A DNA stretch of 13,282 nt from JBAWAP01 sp049589355. Lineage in GTDB: Bacteria > Chloroflexota > Anaerolineae > VGOG01. The stretch lies in contig JBAWAP010000081.1 in NCBI GenBank assembly GCA_049589355.1, positions 1 through 13,282 on the forward strand, written 5' to 3'. This document shows positions 1 through 6,586 of this stretch, piece by piece. A program made the translations under genes and the position numbers. Under the pieces are notes generated by a model that worked only from the letters and a program-made list of their open reading frames with translations, searched no databases and was not told the DNA's origin. Every line of letters begins with the position of its first letter. The stretch's first letter is position 1.

Positions 1-46
1 CATCACGTTTCACGCATCACGACTTCACGCTTCACGCATCACGCCA
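1..46. repeat. Degenerate 7-bp tandem repeat (YWTCACG words)
   Basis: Six back-to-back degenerate units (CATCACG, TTTCACG, CATCACG, ACTTCACG, CTTCACG, CATCACG) run from the left edge up to the stop codon of the first minus-strand gene at 47. The array may continue beyond the window. There is no spacer/repeat alternation, so it is not CRISPR. It resembles the low-complexity word repeats that fill other intergenic gaps in this window. Its function is unknown. Confidence 0.7.
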
Positions 47-769
47 TCAGGAGGAAGTGCGCCTCTCAAACGTGTAGCCGTGGTGGGGCACGGTGCGGAT
101 GTAGACAGGGTGGGCTGGGTCGGGTTCGATCTTGGCGCGCAGGTTCTTGATGTGCCAGCGCACCAAGCCGGGGTCAGCCGTTCTTGGAGGGTAGCCCCAC
201 ACCTGCTGCAACAGTTGCTGGCTGGAGAATACTTCGCCGGGGTGGGCCATCAAGTGGTGAAGGAGGTCGAACTCGGTGGGCGTGAGCTGCACGGTCTTCT
301 CCCCTACCCGCACCTGGCAGGCGTGCAGGTCCAGGGTGAGGGAGCCTACTACCAGCAGGGAGTCCCGATCTCCGAGTCCCGATCCTCCCTCTAGGGCAGA
401 TCGAACCCGGCGCAGCAAAGCCCTGACCCGGGCTTTCAACTCCTCCAGGTTGAAGGGCTTGACCAAGTAGTCGTCGCCCCCTTCGTCCAGCCCTTTGATC
501 CGGTCCTCAATGGCACTGCGCTGCGTTAGGAACAGGATGGGCATGGCGGCCAGGGTAGGATCCCGGCGCAGCCTGTGACAGACCTGCAGGCCATCCAGCC
601 GGGGCATGACGATGTCCAGGATGGCCAGATCGGGGCGATGGCGCCGGGCAATGGCCAGGGCCTCCATGCCGTCATAGGCGGTGAGCACCTCGTGGCCCTC
701 ATCGCTCAGGCTGTGTCGTAGCGCCCAGACCAGGTCCTGCTCGTCATCCACCAGCAGGATTTGGGCCAT
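47..769 (-). CDS. OmpR/PhoB-family response regulator (REC + winged helix)
   Basis: This is a phosphorylation-dependent transcription factor, 240 aa. The receiver spans about residues 2-118, with acidic pocket D8/D9, phospho-acceptor D52 (in LDIVMPRLDG), conserved T82 and K104 (LVKPF). A linker leads to a C-terminal winged-helix DNA-binding domain (about 138-235) with the family signature LTPTEFDLLHHLM, then VRWHIKNLRAKIEPDP and RTVPHHGYTF. Two in-frame ATGs lie six bases apart, at 775 and 769. The Shine-Dalgarno AGGAGGT at 783-777 sits 1 nt from the first and 7 nt from the second, so MAQILLVDDE (769) is preferred. The start lies inside the 3' end of the upstream receiver gene, so translation is probably coupled. 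It is the last gene of the operon and its only DNA-binding output. The partner is inferred to be the PAS histidine kinase of the same operon. Target genes cannot be read from the sequence. The region is GC-rich (about 62-70% in hand-counted 60-base lines). Confidence 0.95.
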   Translation of the reverse strand: MAQILLVDDEQDLVWALRHSLSDEGHEVLTAYDGMEALAIARRHRPDLAILDIVMPRLDGLQVCHRLRRDPTLAAMPILFLTQRSAIEDRIKGLDEGGDDYLVKPFNLEELKARVRALLRRVRSALEGGSGLGDRDSLLVVGSLTLDLHACQVRVGEKTVQLTPTEFDLLHHLMAHPGEVFSSQQLLQQVWGYPPRTADPGLVRWHIKNLRAKIEPDPAHPVYIRTVPHHGYTFERRTSS

Positions 770-1166
770 TGGCATTACCTCCTTTACTGACTCGCTTCAC
801 GGCCTGACGGGCCATCAGGCGAACCTCCTCCAGATCGAAGGGTTTGGAGATGAAGCCGATGAAGAGGTCCTTGTCCAGGCCTTCGTTGATAGCTCTGTCT
901 TCCTGGTAGAAATAGCCGGAAATCAGGACAATGGCGGTGTGCAGGCTCCGTTGGCGGATTAGGGCAGCCAGCTCCAGGCCATCCAGATCGGGGAGCTTGG
1001 CATCCACAAAGGCGACGTCGTAGGGCTCCGCAGTGAACAGTTCCAGGGCCTCTGCACCGGTTGTCGTGGTGGTCACCGCATAACCGGCAGGACGCAGGAT
1101 GTTCTCCAGCGTCCAGCACATGTCCGGCTCGTCGTCAACGATCAGGATGGTCTCTCTCTCGTCTAT
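744..1166 (-). CDS. Stand-alone receiver (CheY-like) protein, apparent AUA start
   Basis: This is a single-domain receiver of about 140 aa with no output domain. Residues 7-125 carry ILIVDDEPDMCW (pocket D11/D12), phospho-acceptor D55 in FVDAKLPDLDG, S83 and K108 (ISKPF). A short tail rich in Gly, Asn and Pro follows. It may act as a phosphate shuttle or sink, or regulate by protein contact; the role is inferred. The start is unusual. A strong AAAGGAGGA site (1179-1171) is followed after 5 nt by ATA at 1166, with no ATG, GTG or TTG at proper spacing. This ATA lies within one codon of the start of the upstream paralogous receiver when the two genes are aligned. Alternative in-frame starts are ATG at 1244 and GTG at 1223, both deep inside the upstream gene and without a clear Shine-Dalgarno. 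From 1166 it overlaps the diguanylate cyclase gene by 32 nt. The gene call is firm, the start is not. Confidence 0.85.
   Translation of the reverse strand: MDERETILIVDDEPDMCWTLENILRPAGYAVTTTTTGAEALELFTAEPYDVAFVDAKLPDLDGLELAALIRQRSLHTAIVLISGYFYQEDRAINEGLDKDLFIGFISKPFDLEEVRLMARQAVKRVSKGGNANGPNPAGG
777..783 (-). promoter_or_regulatory. Ribosome-binding site deciding the OmpR-type regulator start
   Basis: The minus strand reads AGGAGGT directly before two closely spaced ATG codons. A 1-nt gap to the first ATG (775) is too short, while a 7-nt gap to the second (769) is ideal. The site lies within the coding region of the upstream receiver gene, which supports coupled translation. Confidence 0.75.
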
Positions 1167-2469
1167 CTCTTCCTCCTTTGCCAGAGCAGCATTGGTAGTT
1201 GTTCCGACCCTGTTCCTTGGCACGGTACATAGCGATGTCGGCATTCTTCACCAGGGTATCAATATCTTCACCGTCGTCGGGGCAGAGGGCAATCCCAATG
1301 CTGGTGGTGATATGGAGTTCGTGGCCCTCAAACACAAATGGCTTTCGAAAGGCCTCCAGGGTTTTCTGGGCAATCCTGGCCGCGTCTTCCATCCGAGCCA
1401 TTTCTGGGAATAGCAGCATGAATTCGTCGCCTCCCATGCGGGCGACGGTGTCGCTCTTACGCAGAAGGCTTGTCAGTCGCTCGCCAACAACTTGCAGCAA
1501 CTGGTCTCCCACGCTATGCCCCAGCGTATCATTAACGTCCTTGAAGTGGTCCAGGTCGAGCAACATCACGGCCAGCTTTTGCCGGTTGCGGTTTGCGTGA
1601 GCCAGTTCCAGGGTGAGACGGTCATTGAACATCACCCGGTTGGGCAGGCCGGTCAAGGCGTCGTGGGTGGCCATATAGACGAGTTGTTGCTCCACCTGCA
1701 CCCGCTCGGTGACGTCGCGGCCCACCGACTGAAACTCAATGATGCGACCCTGCTCGTCAAATATCGCTCGATCGAACTGCTGCTGCCAACGGATCTCCTC
1801 ATTGGGAGCCACAACCCGGTGTTCGTAGGCTACAACGGGGTTCTCTGGGGACAGGGAGGTAAGTTGCTTTCTGACGATTTCCTGGTCCTCATCGGAAATA
1901 AATGGCATAAAGGTATGTCCGATCAGCTCCTCGGGCTTCTTGCCAAAATAGTGGCAGTAGGCCTCGTTGACGAAGGTGAGCGCTCCGTCGGGCAGGAAAC
2001 GGCAGATCAGTTCAGACTGATCCTCGACGATGGCACGATAGCGCGCCTCGCTCTCCCGCAGCGCCTCCTCCGCGCGCCGCTTCTCCTCAACCAGGCGCTG
2101 CTTTTCAAGGACCTCCCTGGCTGTAGCCAACACGTCGTTCAGGTTCAAGGGCTTGGTGAGGTAGGCCGATACTCCTTCATTCAGAGCCCGCACCGCGGTT
2201 TCCAGCGAGGCATAGGCAGTGACCATGATCATCTCCATGTCAGGATGCATTTCCTTCAAAGGCGCTACCAGCTCTATCCCTTCCGTGTCGGGCAGCCTGA
2301 TGTCCAGGAGCGCCAGGTTGAAGAATCTCTCCTGCGCCTTCTCTATGGCCTCTGCACCGCTCGTCGCGGTGGTCACCGCGTAGCCAGCGGGCTGCAGAGT
2401 GTTCTCCAATGCCCAACACATGTCCGGCTCATCGTCTACGACCAGAATCCGCAGCAGTTCTCGTTCCAC
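1135..2469 (-). CDS. Response-regulator diguanylate cyclase (REC-PAS-GGDEF)
   Basis: This 444-aa soluble enzyme is predicted to make c-di-GMP from two GTP under control of receiver phosphorylation. Domain order: receiver 6-122 (D12/D13, phospho-acceptor D56 in LLDIRLPD, T84, K106 in LTKPL); a helical linker ending in RESEARYR; PAS about 140-258 closing with VGRDVTERVQVE; GGDEF about 264-428. The catalytic signature is intact (MGGDEF, 345-350), as are DLDHFKDVND and the c-terminal MYRAKEQGRNNY. An RxxD inhibitory site (RKSD, 337-340) lies five residues before GGDEF, so product feedback inhibition is expected. The start is GTG (2469), with AGGAGG 8 nt upstream inside the kinase gene and one base after the kinase stop codon; this indicates coupled translation. 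The last residues extend past the usual GGDEF end because the reading frame overlaps the next gene's ribosome-binding site. The REC part is paralogous to the following stand-alone receiver (about 81% identical over 102 nt). Confidence 0.96.
   Translation of the reverse strand: MERELLRILVVDDEPDMCWALENTLQPAGYAVTTATSGAEAIEKAQERFFNLALLDIRLPDTEGIELVAPLKEMHPDMEMIMVTAYASLETAVRALNEGVSAYLTKPLNLNDVLATAREVLEKQRLVEEKRRAEEALRESEARYRAIVEDQSELICRFLPDGALTFVNEAYCHYFGKKPEELIGHTFMPFISDEDQEIVRKQLTSLSPENPVVAYEHRVVAPNEEIRWQQQFDRAIFDEQGRIIEFQSVGRDVTERVQVEQQLVYMATHDALTGLPNRVMFNDRLTLELAHANRNRQKLAVMLLDLDHFKDVNDTLGHSVGDQLLQVVGERLTSLLRKSDTVARMGGDEFMLLFPEMARMEDAARIAQKTLEAFRKPFVFEGHELHITTSIGIALCPDDGEDIDTLVKNADIAMYRAKEQGRNNYQCCSGKGGRDRRERDHPDR
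1171..1179 (-). promoter_or_regulatory. Strong ribosome-binding site 5 nt before an ATA codon
   Basis: The minus strand reads AAAGGAGGA, nearly perfectly complementary to the 16S rRNA 3' tail, followed by a short spacer and ATA at 1166. It is the best ribosome-binding site near the receiver gene and argues that translation starts there rather than at the upstream ATG (1244) or GTG (1223). Confidence 0.6.
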
Positions 2470-2470
2470 C

Positions 2471-4069
2471 TCAGACTCCTCCTACCGGCAGCCGAACGGT
2501 AAAGCTGCTACCCTGGCCCACCTGGCTCACCACCTCGATGGTGCCCTGGTGCTGCTGCACGATGCTGTAGCTGATGGACAGCCCCAGGCCGATGCCCTTG
2601 CCCACAGGCATGGTGGTGAAGAAGGGATCGAAAACCTCGGACAGGTGTTCCTCGGGGATGCCAACTCCGGTGTCGGCAAACTGTATTTCCACCTGGTTAT
2701 CAGAGTTCATTCTGGTGGTGATGGTCAGGCTTCCCCCATCGGGCATGGCGTTACAAGCGTTGAGGATCATGTTGCTGAAAACCTGCTGCAAGAGACTCTT
2801 GTTGCCAACCACTGGCAGCAGATCGGAGGCGAAATCCTTCCACAGCTCTATCCTTTGCACCTTGAGCTGATTGGCCAATAGAGATAATGTCTCTTCGAGG
2901 GCTTCGCCTATGTCCATCGGTACCATGCGCTCCTCAGGGGGACGGGCAAACTTGAGCAGGTTCTCTATAATGTACGAGGCCCGTTGGATGCCAGAATAGA
3001 TCCTCTCAGCAGCCTCTTCCCTGAACTTCTTGTCATCGGGCCTCTCCAGCAGGAGCTGGGCGGCAGCAGAGCTTATCGCCAAGGGGTTGCGGATCTCGTG
3101 GGCGATGCCCCCGGCCATGACCCCCAAAGAAGTGAGCTTGGCCGACTGGATCAGTTGAGTCTCCAATCGCTTTCTCTCAGTCAGGTCCCTCCCGACAGCG
3201 ACGAGACCGATGACCCGGCGCTCATCGTCGAGCATGCGGGAACCGGTCCAGGAGATGGGGACATCCCTACCTTTCTTCGTCCTCAGGTTGATCTCCATGC
3301 TTTTCTTTGTGAACTGGCCCTTTACCCACTGCGCCAGCCATGACACCATGTTCTGCTGCTCCTCTTCCACACACAGGTTGGGCAGGTATTGGCCCTCCAC
3401 CTCTTCGAGCGTAAAGCCTGAGGTATCTTCGGCGGCCCTGTTCCAGGTCAGTATCCTTCCTTCGGGATCCATGGAGACCACCAGGTCATGGGCACTGTCC
3501 ACCACACTGGCCAGGTGCCGTTCGGTCCGCCGCACCTCCTCCCCCAGTTGCTCCCGTTCAGTGATGTCATCCATCAATAGCATCACATTCTCCACTCCGT
3601 CCCCTCCCCTGCCAGGAGAGAGGTAGAGGGGGACGAGTCGGTAGTAGTAGATGCGGGTGGGCAGGCTAGGAGCCCGATAGGACAGCTTCCCGCCCTCCAA
3701 TGGCTCGCCCCTACGAAAGGCCTCTCGCATCTTTTGGTCCAACTGAGTGTACTCCAGCAGCACCTGGGGAAAGATCTCTTCTATCTTGCGGCCCAGGGTG
3801 TCCCGCGCCTCACGCCGGGTTTTTTCCAGAAAGTTGCGGTTGGCTGAGACGACATGCAGGCCCCGGTCAATCACCACCACGGAGATAGGGATGCTGTCCA
3901 GGATGCTGGTGATGAAGCGCTCCTGGCTCTCCAGTTGGCGGCGGCTCTCCTGGAGCGCCTCCTCCACCCTCACCCGTTCGACGTTCGCCGTTTCCAATTC
4001 GGCTACTCGTTGGCGCAACTCCGCCAATTCATTCATGAACTGCTCTTTGGTCTTATCTTGGTCTTTCAT
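2471..4069 (-). CDS. Soluble PAS-PAS sensor histidine kinase
   Basis: This cytoplasmic histidine kinase (532 aa from the chosen start) has an N-terminal coiled coil (about 5-50), a PAS-like domain (about 52-172, closing with DDITEREQLGEE), a second PAS (about 185-302, closing with VGRDLTERKRLE), HisKA with AGGIAHEIRNPLA (phospho-acceptor H324) and a HATPase domain. ATP-lid motifs are complete: N box NMILNACNAMPDGG, G1 DTGVGIPEEH, F box FDPFFTTM, G2 GKGIGLGLSIS. There are no membrane segments, so the signal must be internal. Two starts are possible. ATG at 4078 directly abuts GGGGAG, whereas ATG at 4069 lies 9 nt from it, so 4069 is preferred. The first roughly 33 codons and the upstream spacer duplicate those of the HD-GYP gene. 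It is the only kinase of the operon and the likely phosphate donor for the receivers around it; this pairing is inferred from position. Confidence 0.96.
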   Translation of the reverse strand: MKDQDKTKEQFMNELAELRQRVAELETANVERVRVEEALQESRRQLESQERFITSILDSIPISVVVIDRGLHVVSANRNFLEKTRREARDTLGRKIEEIFPQVLLEYTQLDQKMREAFRRGEPLEGGKLSYRAPSLPTRIYYYRLVPLYLSPGRGGDGVENVMLLMDDITEREQLGEEVRRTERHLASVVDSAHDLVVSMDPEGRILTWNRAAEDTSGFTLEEVEGQYLPNLCVEEEQQNMVSWLAQWVKGQFTKKSMEINLRTKKGRDVPISWTGSRMLDDERRVIGLVAVGRDLTERKRLETQLIQSAKLTSLGVMAGGIAHEIRNPLAISSAAAQLLLERPDDKKFREEAAERIYSGIQRASYIIENLLKFARPPEERMVPMDIGEALEETLSLLANQLKVQRIELWKDFASDLLPVVGNKSLLQQVFSNMILNACNAMPDGGSLTITTRMNSDNQVEIQFADTGVGIPEEHLSEVFDPFFTTMPVGKGIGLGLSISYSIVQQHQGTIEVVSQVGQGSSFTVRLPVGGV

Positions 4070-4100
4070 CTTGTGCATCTCCCCAAATAAACAGCAATTT
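3992..4100. repeat. Direct repeat, copy A: 5' end of kinase gene plus upstream spacer
   Basis: This 109-base segment aligns without gaps to 5848-5956 with 10 mismatches (about 91%), including a 43-base identical run (4023-4065). It covers the kinase's first coiled-coil codons (DKTKEQFMNELAEL and onward), its ribosome-binding site, the spacer, and reaches the stop codon of the gene before it. Confidence 0.9.
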
Positions 4101-5925
4101 ACTCGAACTCAAACCCCTTCTCGGTGAAAAGCTTCAAGCAAACGTCCACCACCTCAGGGTCATAAAGGACACCCTTGTTCTGTGAGATTTCCTCCAGGGC
4201 TTTATCTATACCGAGAGCCGATCGGTAAGGCCGGTGAGAGGCCATAGCCTCAACAACGTCAGCTACACCTAAGATTCTTGCCTCCAGGATAGTCTCCTCA
4301 CCCGATAGACCTTGAGGATAACCAGAACCATCCATCCTTTCGTGATGTTGAAGCACCATTTGGGCCACCGGCCAAGGAAATTCTATCACCCCATTCAATA
4401 CGTCGTGACCGACTTGGGGGTGCATCTTGATGAGACCGAATTCGAGTTCGGTTAACCGACCGGGCTTGCTGAGAATCTCAGCGGGTACGTTGATCTTGCC
4501 GATATCATGAATCAGCCCGGCCATGTGGATTCCCTCGATCTGCTCTTTGGGAAGGCCCATCTCGTTGGCGACAGCGCAGACCAGTTGAGTTACCCGCCGT
4601 TGATGACCAGCCGTGTAGGGATCCCTCATCTCGATGACTGATACCAGGACATTGACCGTTCCCTCGAACGTTCTTTGTAACTTCTCGAAACTTTGTTGAA
4701 GTTCTTCCTCCACCCACTTGCGTTTGGTGATGTCTGTGCCCTGGGCTATGGTAGTTAAAAGAGTTGTGCCGTCCTCAGCATAGATGTTCGCCGAGTTCCA
4801 GAGCACTACTCGAATATCTCCATCTTTGCTGAGAATTGGGATTTTCACTGACTCCCAGTATTCACCGGCCAGGGTGCGAGCGATCTTGTTCAGCGACTCG
4901 CCTCGGCTTGCTTCAGGGAAGAGCATGTGCAATTCTTGGCCGATGACCTCGTCGGCTGTATATCCTGTAAGGTGCTCGAAGGCATGGTTGAACCGAGTGA
5001 TCCTCCCCTCCGGGTCCCAGACGATGATGGGGGCATTGGCGTAACGGATCAGACTGTCCAGATAGTCGCGCGTCTCTCTGAGCGCCTCCCCCGCCCGTTT
5101 GCGTTCGGTGATGTCTTTGACGAAAACAGAGAGGCCACGCTCAGAGGGGTAAGCGCTGATTTCAAAGAAGAAGTCCCTACCGCCAATGTGGTATGGGTTC
5201 ACTAAACTCTGTGGCTGCTGCGTTCTTAATACATCCAAGTATGCTCTTTCTGCCCTTCTTGTCTCTGGTGTGTCTGGGAAAAGCTCGTAGAGAGATTTCC
5301 CGATAGCATCCTTCGCTGGAATCCCGGTAAGTTTCTCTGATGCTTTGTTCCAGTAGGTATATCTCAAGTCCTTATCAAAAGCAAAGAAGACATCGGCGAT
5401 GCTGTCGGCAAGCTCCCTGTACCTCGCCTCACTCTCCCGCAGTTCCTCCTCCGCCCGCTTGCGCTCGGTGATGTCACGCACCACGGCGAGGATAGCCGGT
5501 TCTCCCTGATATTCGATCCTGTGGGCATTGACCTCTACAGGAATGACCCTCCCATCCTTGCAGCGATACCCCGACTCCACTACAGTGGTTTCTCCAGCCC
5601 ATATCCTCTCCTGGTTGTCCTTCATCAACTGATGGAGGTCTGGATGGACGATATCGGCAGCCCCCAAGCGTAGGAGCTTTTTGTGGCTGTAGCCCAATCG
5701 CTTAAGCGTAGCTTCGTTGCAGTCCAGGAACCTTCCTTGCGAACTGTAGACCATCACCGCGTCACCGATGCCCTCGAAGAGCTGCCTGTAGCGCTGCTCC
5801 GACTCTCGCAGTGCCTCCTCTGCCTGCTCGCACTCGGTGTCCCCTGCTTCCAGTTCGGCTACTCGTTGGCGCAGTTCTGCCAATTCATTCATGAACTGCT
5901 CTTTGGTCTTATCTTGGTCTTCCAT
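4099..5925 (-). CDS. Triple-PAS HD-GYP c-di-GMP phosphodiesterase
   Basis: This 608-aa soluble protein (from ATG 5925) is predicted to hydrolyse c-di-GMP. An N-terminal coiled coil (5-40) precedes three PAS domains (about 43-157, 165-278, 285-405), the first two ending in the DITERKRA linker and the third in TDITKRKW. The C-terminal HD-GYP domain (about 415-605) has the metal-ligand set: H441 (AGHQRRVTQL), H473/D474 with K477 (LIHDIGK), H502 (MHPQVGHD), H527/H528 (HHERMDGSGYP) and D557 (VADVVEAM). The GYP signature is intact, so catalytic activity is expected. ATG 5934 touches GGGAG and ATG 5925 lies 9 nt from it, so 5925 is preferred. It is followed by the kinase gene after about 29 nt. GC content is lower than in the distal operon (45% at 5221-5280 and 48% at 5281-5340 by hand count), hinting at a separate origin. 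With the GGDEF protein downstream, the operon holds both arms of c-di-GMP turnover. Confidence 0.96.
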   Translation of the reverse strand: MEDQDKTKEQFMNELAELRQRVAELEAGDTECEQAEEALRESEQRYRQLFEGIGDAVMVYSSQGRFLDCNEATLKRLGYSHKKLLRLGAADIVHPDLHQLMKDNQERIWAGETTVVESGYRCKDGRVIPVEVNAHRIEYQGEPAILAVVRDITERKRAEEELRESEARYRELADSIADVFFAFDKDLRYTYWNKASEKLTGIPAKDAIGKSLYELFPDTPETRRAERAYLDVLRTQQPQSLVNPYHIGGRDFFFEISAYPSERGLSVFVKDITERKRAGEALRETRDYLDSLIRYANAPIIVWDPEGRITRFNHAFEHLTGYTADEVIGQELHMLFPEASRGESLNKIARTLAGEYWESVKIPILSKDGDIRVVLWNSANIYAEDGTTLLTTIAQGTDITKRKWVEEELQQSFEKLQRTFEGTVNVLVSVIEMRDPYTAGHQRRVTQLVCAVANEMGLPKEQIEGIHMAGLIHDIGKINVPAEILSKPGRLTELEFGLIKMHPQVGHDVLNGVIEFPWPVAQMVLQHHERMDGSGYPQGLSGEETILEARILGVADVVEAMASHRPYRSALGIDKALEEISQNKGVLYDPEVVDVCLKLFTEKGFEFE

Positions 5926-5956
5926 CTTGTGCATCTCCCAAAATGGGCAGTAATTT
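5848..5956. repeat. Direct repeat, copy B: 5' end of HD-GYP gene plus upstream spacer
   Basis: This is the partner of 3992-4100 (99 of 109 bases identical, no gaps). It includes the start region, the GGGAG ribosome-binding site and nearly the whole spacer up to 3 bases short of the stop codon of the preceding receiver gene. Confidence 0.9.
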
Positions 5957-5959
5957 CAC

Positions 5960-6388
5960 CTAGCCATCACAACGGCCAGCATCGCCTTTGGTGTCCTGTC
6001 CATGCTCACTCCTCCCGTACGCCCTAAAAGCGTCTCTGATTGCCGGCACCAGCTCTTCGATGAGCGATTTCTTTACCACGTAGCCACTGGCACCACTTGC
6101 CATGGCCGCTTCCCTGTACTCCTGCATGTCGAAAATGGTCAGAATGATGACTCTGAGCTCTGGCATTTCATCCTTGAGCTGACGAGTGGCATCTATCCCG
6201 TTTGTCCCTGGCATCCTCACATCCATGAGAACCAGGTCTGGCTGGAGCTCCCTGGTTTTGAGGAGGGCTTCCTGACCGTCGGCCGCCTCTCCGATGACTT
6301 CGATGTCCGGCTCAGAGAGCAGCAACTCCTTTACGCGCCGGCGAAAGCTGGCGTCGTCATCAACGATCAGGGTCCTTACTATCTGCAC
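5960..6388 (-). CDS. Stand-alone NarL-type receiver lacking the HTH domain
   Basis: First gene of the six-gene operon, 142 aa. The receiver fills residues 4-122: D10/D11, phospho-acceptor D56 in LMDVRMPGTNG, T84 and K106 (YVVKKS). The sequence style (EVIGEAADGQEAL, SGASGYVVKKSLIEELVPAIR) matches NarL/FixJ regulators, including the full-length regulator encoded at 6586-7233. However, the protein stops about 20 residues after the receiver, in a hydrophilic tail, without a LuxR-type HTH. No HTH remnant is visible in the following spacer. The start is GTG at 6388 with AAGGAGA upstream at about 5-7 nt spacing. The receiver core residues are intact, so phosphorylation is likely. Its output is unknown; a protein-protein role on the adjacent PAS/HD-GYP protein or competition for phosphate from the operon kinase is inferred. 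Confidence 0.92.
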   Translation of the reverse strand: MQIVRTLIVDDDASFRRRVKELLLSEPDIEVIGEAADGQEALLKTRELQPDLVLMDVRMPGTNGIDATRQLKDEMPELRVIILTIFDMQEYREAAMASGASGYVVKKSLIEELVPAIRDAFRAYGRSEHGQDTKGDAGRCDG

Positions 6389-6442
6389 TGTCTTCTCCTT
6401 GCTTATCTTTACCGATCAATAGACGCACTATCGCCTATCTTC

Positions 6443-6471
6443 AGTATACACGACCTAATCCGTCCTGTCTA
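6443..6471 (-). promoter_or_regulatory. Sigma70-type promoter of the six-gene c-di-GMP operon
   Basis: On the minus strand a -35 box TAGACA (6471-6466) and a -10 box TATACT (6448-6443) are separated by 17 nt, each matching consensus at five of six positions. Predicted transcription starts near 6436, giving a leader of about 48 nt before the GTG at 6388. It lies downstream of the terminator of the preceding two-gene unit, as expected for an independent operon. Confidence 0.72.
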
Positions 6472-6495
6472 TTGGCGAAACGCTGATTTTTCAAA

Positions 6496-6528
6496 GAAAA
6501 AGGCCCTATTCCCCTTAGGGCCTTTTTC
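6496..6528 (-). terminator. Intrinsic terminator after the NarL-type regulator gene
   Basis: A perfect 13-bp inverted repeat (GAAAAAGGCCCTA, 7-nt loop, TAGGGCCTTTTTC) ends in a T run on the minus strand. It lies about 60 nt beyond the stop codon at 6586 and before the promoter at 6443-6471, so it separates the kinase/regulator pair from the c-di-GMP operon. The A/T flanks make it symmetric, so it could also terminate plus-strand transcription. Confidence 0.88.
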
Positions 6529-6549
6529 AGATCAGATTTCGGAGTTCGG

Positions 6550-6586
6550 ATTGCGGATTCCCGTTCCGCAATCTGCAATCCGCAAT
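6550..6586. repeat. Inverted word repeat abutting a stop codon
   Basis: A perfect 10-bp inverted repeat (ATTGCGGATT at 6550-6559, AATCCGCAAT at 6577-6586) encloses a 17-nt loop holding a further TCCGCAA copy, so alternative hairpins are possible. It begins at the stop codon of the NarL-type regulator. There is no T tract. It could protect the mRNA 3' end or be a remnant of a repeat family. Confidence 0.7.

Noticed and set aside
1..46. CRISPR-like short repeats at the left edge
   Set aside because: Units of about 7 bases in direct tandem with no unique spacers; no cas genes.
1492..2502. A 336-codon open frame on the plus strand opposite the diguanylate cyclase gene
   Set aside because: It is antisense to a gene with intact REC, PAS and GGDEF motifs, shows no recognisable domain, and such frames are common opposite GC-rich genes.
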